Assembly (NCBI RefSeq): GCF_002846365.1
Contig: NZ_PJMW01000002.1
Coordinates: 558,001-622,000, forward strand
Direction of reading: 5' to 3'
Origin: Nocardia fluminea
Lineage (GTDB): Bacteria > Actinomycetota > Actinomycetes > Mycobacteriales > Mycobacteriaceae
DNA length: 64,000 nucleotides
Positions 59,342-64,000 of this stretch are shown here, piece after piece. Under the pieces are notes generated by a model, which was given only the letters and a program-made list of their open reading frames with translations, was not told the DNA's origin and did not search any database. Position 1 is the first letter of the stretch. Each line of letters starts with the position of its first letter. The position numbers and the translations under genes are program-made.

Positions 59342-60571
59342 GTGACCAGTACGAACATCCCCGCGGGATTCGATTTCACCGATCCCGATCTCCTCGCCAG
59401 CCGATTGCCGATCGAGGAGTTCGCCGAACTGCGGCGCACCGCGCCGGTCTGGTGGTGCGCGCAGCCCGACCGGGCCAGCGGGTTCGACGACGGCGGGTAC
59501 TGGGTGGTCTCCAAACTGGCCGACATCAAGGAGATCTCGAAGAACCCGGAGGACTTCTCCTCGCACGAGAACACCGCGATCATCCGGTTCAACGAGGAGA
59601 CCACGCGCGAGCAGATCGACATGCTCGGCAACATGCTCATGCTGAACCTGGATCCGCCGCAGCACACCAAGATCCGGCGCATCGTGTCGAAGGGCTTCAC
59701 CCCGCGCGCGGTGGAGAACCTGCGCGCCGCGCTCACCGAGCGGGCCGAGAAGATCGTGTGGGAGGCCAAGAAGTCCGGTCGCGGCGACTTCGTCGAGCAG
59801 ATCGCGTGCGAGCTGCCGCTGCAGGCCATCGCCGAGCTGATCGGCGTGCCGCAGGAGGACCGCATGAAGCTGTTCGACTGGACCAACCAGATGATCTCCT
59901 ACGACGATCCGGAATTCGAGGGCAACCACCACACCGCGACCGCCGAGGTGATGGGCTACGCCTGGAACATGGCCGAACAGCGTCGTGGCTGTCCTGCCTC
60001 CGACATCGTCACCCAGCTGGTCAACGCCGACGTCGACGGCGAGCACCTCGGTTCCGACGAGTTCGCGTTCTTCGTCATCCTGCTCGCGGTGGCGGGCAAC
60101 GAGACCACCCGCAATTCGATCACCCACGGCATGAAGGCCTTCGTCGACAACCCGGACCAGTGGGAGCTCTACAAGCAGCAGCGCCCGCGCACCGCGCCGG
60201 ACGAGATCGTGCGCTGGGCGACGCCGGTGACCGCGTTCCAGCGCACCGCGACGCGCGATCTGGAACTGGGCGGGCAGCAAATCAGGAAGGGTCAGCGGAT
60301 CGGCTTGTTCTACAGCTCGGCCAATTTCGACGAGAGCGCCTTCGCCGACCCGTTCCGGTTCGACGTGCTGCGCGATCCCAATCCGCACGTCGGCTTCGGC
60401 GGCACCGGAACGCACTACTGTGTCGGCGCGAATCTGGCCCGCCTGGAGATCGACCTGATGTTCAATGCCATTGCCGACGCGATGCCGAACCTGCGCCAGG
60501 TCTCCGATCCGGTGCGGCTGCGCAGCGGTTGGCTCAACGGCATCAAGCGGTGGGAAGTCGAATACGCTTGA
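59342..60571 (+). CDS. Cytochrome P450, CYP125-like (steroid C26 monooxygenase family)
   Basis: A 409-residue P450 strongly like mycobacterial CYP125A1. The N terminus is PAGFDFTDPDLLASRLP. The I-helix segment is LLAVAGNETTRNSITHGM, the K-helix is DEIVRWATPVTAFQRTA, and the heme cysteine is in HVGFGGTGTHYCVGANLAR. CYP125 oxidises the terminal carbon of cholesterol and cholestenone side chains. The GTG at 59342 has AAGGAG 6 nt upstream. A KstR-like box lies 44 nt upstream. A TetR gene follows 28 nt later on the same strand. This is not the position of CYP125 in M. tuberculosis, so it is likely an additional paralogue. Confidence 0.92.
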   Translation: MTSTNIPAGFDFTDPDLLASRLPIEEFAELRRTAPVWWCAQPDRASGFDDGGYWVVSKLADIKEISKNPEDFSSHENTAIIRFNEETTREQIDMLGNMLMLNLDPPQHTKIRRIVSKGFTPRAVENLRAALTERAEKIVWEAKKSGRGDFVEQIACELPLQAIAELIGVPQEDRMKLFDWTNQMISYDDPEFEGNHHTATAEVMGYAWNMAEQRRGCPASDIVTQLVNADVDGEHLGSDEFAFFVILLAVAGNETTRNSITHGMKAFVDNPDQWELYKQQRPRTAPDEIVRWATPVTAFQRTATRDLELGGQQIRKGQRIGLFYSSANFDESAFADPFRFDVLRDPNPHVGFGGTGTHYCVGANLARLEIDLMFNAIADAMPNLRQVSDPVRLRSGWLNGIKRWEVEYA

Positions 60572-60599
60572 ACCGGCACATGATCGAAGGGGTGGCCGC

Positions 60600-61316
60600 T
60601 TGACGGGCAAGGCGCGTGGCCGTGCGCCTGTCGTGACCGACGCCGATATCCGGCGGGTCACGCGGGCGCTGCTGGCCGAGCAAGGCCCCGATTCGGTCAC
60701 CCTGCGGGCGATCGCGCGCGAACTCGGCGTCACCGCGCCCGCGCTCTACCGGCACTATTCCTCGCGCGACGAGCTGATCGAGCGGATGCGGGTGGAGTTC
60801 TGCGCCGATCTGGCCGAGTTCCTCTCGACCGAGATCGAGCCGCTGCCCGACGACGGTGCGGTGCAGTTCCTTGCCATCTGCCGGGGGTTTCGGCACTGGG
60901 CGCTGGCGAACCCGAGGGAATTCACCCTGGTGTTCGCCTCGCCCACGTCGGGGCGGCCGATGCTGCGCCGCTTCGATGAACCCTTCGGCCGGATCTTCCT
61001 CGCCGCGGCGGGCAGGCTGCTGGCGAACTTCGAGATCGCCACCCCGCCGGGCGAGACCATCCCGGCCGCGCTGCGCGAGGACCTCATCGGCTTCCAGACC
61101 GAACTGCTCGCCATGCTCTCGGAGTCGGGTCAGAAGTTCCCCGCCGAGAAGCTGGACCTCGGGGTGACCTATCTGATGGTGCAGATCTGGGCCCGGCTGT
61201 TCGGCCACGTCACCCTCGAGGTGTTCGGCAACTATCCGATCCCCCTGGCCGATCCGGAGATCATGTTCGACGCCATGCTCGCGGATCTGGCTCGCACCAC
61301 CGGTTTCGCCGGCTGA
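60600..61316 (+). CDS. TetR-family regulator (WHG-type C-terminal domain)
   Basis: About 238 residues. An N-terminal HTH (VTDADIRRVTRALLAEQGPDSVTLRAIARELGVTAPALYRHYSSRDELIE) is followed by a WHG-like C-terminal domain ending QIWARLFGHVTLEVFGNYPIPLADPEIMFDAMLADL. It lies 28 nt after the P450 gene, so is cotranscribed and may control it. The start is uncertain: the TTG at 60600 has GAAGG about 9 nt upstream and is used here. Confidence 0.88.
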   Translation: MTGKARGRAPVVTDADIRRVTRALLAEQGPDSVTLRAIARELGVTAPALYRHYSSRDELIERMRVEFCADLAEFLSTEIEPLPDDGAVQFLAICRGFRHWALANPREFTLVFASPTSGRPMLRRFDEPFGRIFLAAAGRLLANFEIATPPGETIPAALREDLIGFQTELLAMLSESGQKFPAEKLDLGVTYLMVQIWARLFGHVTLEVFGNYPIPLADPEIMFDAMLADLARTTGFAG

Positions 61317-61335
61317 GCGCGATCACTGCGCTCAG
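61313..61335. terminator. Bidirectional hairpin between tetR and radC
   Basis: CTGAGCGC-GATCACT-GCGCTCAG, an 8-bp perfect stem overlapping both convergent stop codons. Confidence 0.5.
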
Positions 61336-62003
61336 GGAAACAGCGGTGCGGTGGACCAGCTCTCACCCGCCACCACGATGTGGTCGAGGTAGCGCAGCCC
61401 TACCGTCCTGGCCGCTTGGTGGAGCAGGGTGCTGGCTCGGCGATCGTCGGGGCTGGGGGCCGGGTCGCCGGAGGGATGGTTGTGGACCACGGCGAAGGCT
61501 CGGCCGTCGTGGCGCAGGACCGTGTTGAGGATTTCCCGGACCGGTACGGCTACGTGGTCGATGGCACCTTCGGCGACGAAAGCGCGGTGGCGCAGTCGGT
61601 TCTGGGTGTCGCAGACGAGGACGAGAAGGCGTTCCACGCGGGCACCGGCGAACAGCGGGATCGCCACTGCCGCGATATCTTCGGGGGTCGTGAGCTGCGG
61701 GAGCGAATCGGTGGGCGTGCGGGAGCGGGTGCCGAGGTGGAAGGCGGCGACGACCGTGGCGGCCCTGGCCGGGCCGATGCCCGCGCGGGCGGCGAGTTCC
61801 TCGGGGCGGGCCGCGGAGAGTTCGGCCAGCCCGCCGTAGTCGCGGATCAATTGGGCGGCGACCTCCAGCGCGGATCGGCCGCGAATACCCTGGCCGAGCA
61901 ACAACGCCAGGAGCTCGCCGTCACTGAGCGCGTGCGGGCCGAGCATGAGCAGCCGCTCGCGCGGACGTTGGGCGACAGGCAAACTCGCGATCGGAACCGA
62001 CAT
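61332..62003 (-). CDS. radC: RadC-like JAB-domain protein
   Basis: A 223-residue protein. Helix-hairpin-helix region (AARAGIGPARAATVVAAFHLG) at about 65-95, then a JAB1/MPN-like domain with the metal motif HNHPSGDPAPSPDD near the C terminus. RadC proteins are linked to DNA maintenance but their activity is not settled. The ATG at 62003 has an AGGGGG Shine-Dalgarno 5 nt upstream, which is the 3' arm of a strong hairpin. The lone VapB-like gene lies upstream on the same strand. Confidence 0.9.
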   Translation of the reverse strand: MSVPIASLPVAQRPRERLLMLGPHALSDGELLALLLGQGIRGRSALEVAAQLIRDYGGLAELSAARPEELAARAGIGPARAATVVAAFHLGTRSRTPTDSLPQLTTPEDIAAVAIPLFAGARVERLLVLVCDTQNRLRHRAFVAEGAIDHVAVPVREILNTVLRHDGRAFAVVHNHPSGDPAPSPDDRRASTLLHQAARTVGLRYLDHIVVAGESWSTAPLFP

Positions 62004-62008
62004 CGTTT

Positions 62009-62050
62009 CCCCCTGCGGATCGGTGACTGACTGCCGATGATCGCAGGGGG
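62009..62050 (-). promoter_or_regulatory. Hairpin that sequesters the radC ribosome-binding site
   Basis: In the mRNA sense the 5' arm CCCCCTGCG pairs perfectly (9 bp) with CGCAGGGGG, which contains the AGGGGG Shine-Dalgarno of radC. A second inner helix, ATCGG with CCGAT, extends it. The sequence ends 5 nt before the ATG. It could act as a translational switch. Confidence 0.5.
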
Positions 62051-62117
62051 TACCGACAAGTCCGGGCTACCCCTCGGCCACCTCGTCGGTGACGAAACCC
62101 GAACCTGGATGCGCCCG

Positions 62118-62300
62118 CTAGGTGGGCTCCGCGCTGAAGACCGAATCGGCCATCAACCGTTCCAGATTGCGCAGCTGGCGTTCGTGCACCACGATGCGGC
62201 GCAACGCCTCGTTGACGGTGGCATTGCTGTCGGCGGTGCCCATGATGTCGGCGGCAGCGGCCAGCAGGCGCTGATCGAGATCTATTCGCACAGTGCGCAC
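62118..62300 (-). CDS. VapB-type antitoxin, lacking an adjacent toxin
   Basis: A 60-residue protein with a ribbon-helix-helix start (VRTVRIDLDQRLLAAAADIMGTADSNATVNEALRRIVVHERQ), the pattern of VapB (type II toxin-antitoxin) proteins. The GTG at 62300 has AGGAGG 5 nt upstream. The 114 nt between its stop and radC contain only a short open frame and no PIN-domain toxin, so it is an orphan. It may be a remnant or may regulate other TA systems. Confidence 0.75.
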   Translation of the reverse strand: MRTVRIDLDQRLLAAAADIMGTADSNATVNEALRRIVVHERQLRNLERLMADSVFSAEPT

Positions 62301-62476
62301 ACATCCTCCTCTTCTACGAACGCAATCTTGCGTGACGGGCGCTCGGCTCGTCCGCTAATTCACCGCGTCGTTACCGAAACCATGTGTTCGCAAGTCCGCA
62401 CAGCGCCAGCTGACATCGGTCAGCAAGCACAGAGAAAACGCTGTTCACCGCCGGAATCCGGCGGCGGCCACCCCGG

Positions 62477-62499
62477 CAACTGTGCAGTTTGCGCAGTTG
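62477..62499. promoter_or_regulatory. Dyad upstream of the phenylalanine hydroxylase-like gene
   Basis: CAACTG-N11-CAGTTG, perfect 6-bp arms. Two further dyads lie in the same intergenic region: GCTGAC-ATCG-GTCAGC (62409-62424) and CGCCGG-AAT-CCGGCG (62449-62463). Confidence 0.35.
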
Positions 62500-62546
62500 T
62501 GCGCGTCGTTGTTGTCGCGACGGCGATGCGGTGCTTGCCTGGAGTC

Positions 62547-63443
62547 ATGTTCACCGAGGCCCAGCTCTACTCGCCGGTGACGCGCGAGCGTGACGGCGAT
62601 GTGACGGTGCATCTGAGCGATGACCACCCCGGCGTGCACGACGAGCACTACCGCGCGCGCCGCAACGCCATCGCCGCGCTCGCGCTCGACTACGCCCCCG
62701 GCGCCCCGGTACCCCAGATCGACTACACCGACGACGAGCAGCGGGTCTGGCGGATCGCCTCGGCGGAACTGGCACGCAAACACGAGATCTACGCCTGCCG
62801 TGAGGTCAGGGAGGCAGCGGAGAACCTCGCCCTCCCGCACGATCACATCCCGCAACTCGACGAGGTATCGCGGCTGCTCACCCCGCTCACCGGGTTCCGG
62901 TACGTGCCCGCCGCGGGCCTCGTACCGCTGCGCGAGTTCTTCGGCTCCTTCGCCGAGCGCACCTTCCACTCCACCCAGTACATCCGCCACCACTCCGCCC
63001 CGCTGTACACCCCGGAGCCCGACGCGATCCACGAGATCATCGGCCATGCCAGCCAGATCGCCAGCCCACGGTTCGCCGCGTTGTACGAGACGGTCGGCGC
63101 GGCGGTGGCGCGGCTGGAGACCGACAGCGCGCTGAAGTTCCTCGCCGATGTGTTCTGGTTCTCGCTCGAGTTCGGCGTGGTCAGGCAGGACGACGAAATC
63201 CGTTGCTACGGTGCCGGACTGCTGTCGTCCTATGGTGAGATCGACGAATTCCGGCACGCGCGACTACGTCCGCTCGACGTCGCGGAGATGGGCACCATCG
63301 CCTACGACATCACCCATTACCAACCGGTGCTCTTCTGTGCGGATTCGGTGGATCAGATCGTCGGCGTGCTGGGCGAATTCTTCGCGACCATGGACGACGA
63401 GACCCCGGCCAGGCTCGGTCACCGCGCGCGAGCTGTTTCGTAG
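62547..63443 (+). CDS. Phenylalanine 4-monooxygenase-like aromatic amino acid hydroxylase
   Basis: A 298-residue single-domain enzyme of the biopterin-dependent aromatic hydroxylase family. RYVPAAGLVPLREFFGSFAERTFHSTQYIRHHS is the pterin/substrate region. The iron ligands are His and His in EPDAIHEIIGHASQIASPRF plus a later Glu (FWFSLEFGVV region). It probably hydroxylates phenylalanine to tyrosine. It lacks the N-terminal ACT domain of animal enzymes, as do bacterial ones. The ATG at 62547 has GGAG close upstream. No pterin recycling genes are adjacent. Divergent from the VapB-like gene with 246 bp between. Confidence 0.9.
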   Translation: MFTEAQLYSPVTRERDGDVTVHLSDDHPGVHDEHYRARRNAIAALALDYAPGAPVPQIDYTDDEQRVWRIASAELARKHEIYACREVREAAENLALPHDHIPQLDEVSRLLTPLTGFRYVPAAGLVPLREFFGSFAERTFHSTQYIRHHSAPLYTPEPDAIHEIIGHASQIASPRFAALYETVGAAVARLETDSALKFLADVFWFSLEFGVVRQDDEIRCYGAGLLSSYGEIDEFRHARLRPLDVAEMGTIAYDITHYQPVLFCADSVDQIVGVLGEFFATMDDETPARLGHRARAVS

Positions 63444-63584
63444 CTATCTCCGAAAACCTTGCTACAGAACACAGTTCGACATTTCGCGTTTCTCACTTGT
63501 TGGGACCCGACACGCGCGACCGTTGCGCGACTGTTACCTTCGACCCGTTCTTCGAGCTTTTTGAAAGGGTCGGGTAGACCGAAA

Positions 63585-64000
63585 ATGACTGTGGACGTGA
63601 CAGATACGCAGGCCGAGCAGAACCCGGAACCGGAAGCGCCTTTGTGGCTGCAGGGCCGGGAAGCCGTGATCGCCGCCGCGGCGCCGGAGGAATGGCGCGG
63701 CAACGTTCCCGACTACGAACTGAGCCACGAGGTGATCCCGCGCGAGCGCAGCGTCGAGCACGCGCCCGGATCCCTGGAGGCGATCGTCGAAGACCTGGTG
63801 AAGGTCTTCGAAATGGAGGTCTCGCACAAGGCCGACCCCGCCACCTGGCTGTCGGTGGTGGCCGATCAGTACCGCGGCCGGGTCAACGGTGGGACGTGGC
63901 AGGACGCCGAGGAATTCGCTCGGATCGGCAGCTACAACATTCTGATCGGCGACAACCCGTACTACGATGCCGAGAACGAGACCTTCGATTCCTCGCACCA
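63585..64000 (+). CDS. Conserved protein of unknown function, 3' truncated
   Basis: The first 138 residues are visible; the gene runs off the window. It begins MTVDVTDTQAEQNPEPEAPLW and continues with a mixed alpha/beta pattern (SLEAIVEDLVKVFEMEVSHKADPATWLSVVADQYRGRVNG; FARIGSYNILIGDNPYYD). There is no signal peptide or membrane segment. I do not recognise the family. A weak 6-bp hairpin (CGACCC at 63541 with GGGTCG at 63567) lies just upstream of the start. Coding character is good throughout. Confidence 0.7.
   Translation, partial: MTVDVTDTQAEQNPEPEAPLWLQGREAVIAAAAPEEWRGNVPDYELSHEVIPRERSVEHAPGSLEAIVEDLVKVFEMEVSHKADPATWLSVVADQYRGRVNGGTWQDAEEFARIGSYNILIGDNPYYDAENETFDSSH

Noticed and set aside
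59243..60733. A 496-codon minus-strand frame opposite the P450 gene
   Set aside because: Antisense to a P450 with intact heme motif and a good start; no family resemblance.

Overview
The window is high-GC actinobacterial chromosome, most likely Nocardia or a close relative in the Nocardiaceae. From memory of the gene families, and without a database search, its backbone follows the Mycobacterium tuberculosis order from fadE25 (Rv3274c) to sdhCDAB (Rv3316-Rv3319): fadE25, purE, purK, gtrA-like, PH-domain protein, birA, accD5-accE-maf, sseA, accA3, lat-lrp, pcd, lhr, nei2, glpD, lpdA, a Rv3304-like gene, amiA1/amiB1, deoD, pmmB, upp, a Rv3311-like gene, add, deoA, cdd, sdhCDAB. About 55 protein genes and one initiator tRNA are visible. 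There is no rRNA, CRISPR array or replication origin.

Layout. 1-3.2 kb: the end of a GNAT gene, a lipoprotein, FadE25 and a TetR regulator. 3.15-4.5 kb: a decayed TnpB-only insertion sequence. 4.5-11.4 kb: purEK, GtrA protein, a two-component system, a bPH2 protein, a DesA1-type desaturase and birA. 11.5-18 kb: acyl-CoA carboxylase genes (accD5, accE, accA3) with maf, a cysteine-containing HTH regulator and a rhodanese lacking its catalytic cysteine. 18-23.4 kb: patatin-like protein, lysine catabolism (lat, lrp, pcd) and tRNA-fMet. 23.4-29.8 kb: phosphatase-like protein, Lhr helicase, Nei2 glycosylase. 29.8-33.3 kb: divergent glpD and glpK. 33.3-38.9 kb: a PLP aminotransferase, two proline-rich cell-envelope proteins and lpdA. 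39-45.9 kb: amidohydrolases and nucleoside/sugar-phosphate metabolism. 46-48.2 kb: a translationally coupled type VII secretion-associated cassette. 48.2-52.5 kb: an acidic protein and the add/deoA/cdd salvage genes. 52.8-56.2 kb: succinate dehydrogenase. 56.2-64 kb: accessory genes (Abi/HEPN, DoxX, fructosamine-kinase-like, CYP125-like P450 with TetR, RadC, a lone VapB-like antitoxin, phenylalanine hydroxylase-like) and the start of an unknown gene.

How the genes work together. AccD5/AccE/AccA3 plus BirA form a carboxylase system that supplies malonyl- and methylmalonyl-CoA for lipid and mycolate synthesis. Lat and Pcd convert lysine to 2-aminoadipate. GlpK and GlpD feed glycerol to central metabolism, and SdhCDAB links the TCA cycle to respiration. 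DeoD, PmmB, Upp, Add, DeoA and Cdd together salvage nucleosides.

Regulatory architecture. Many genes have a TANNNT -10 hexamer only 6-8 nt upstream of the start codon, the signature of leaderless transcripts, and I used this to choose several starts. Observations most worth checking are the duplicated sdh terminator flanking the Abi gene, the Cys-to-Ser SseA, an SD-sequestering hairpin before radC, two orphan operators before doxX, the KstR-like box before the P450, and the WXG-NlpC/P60 secretion cassette.
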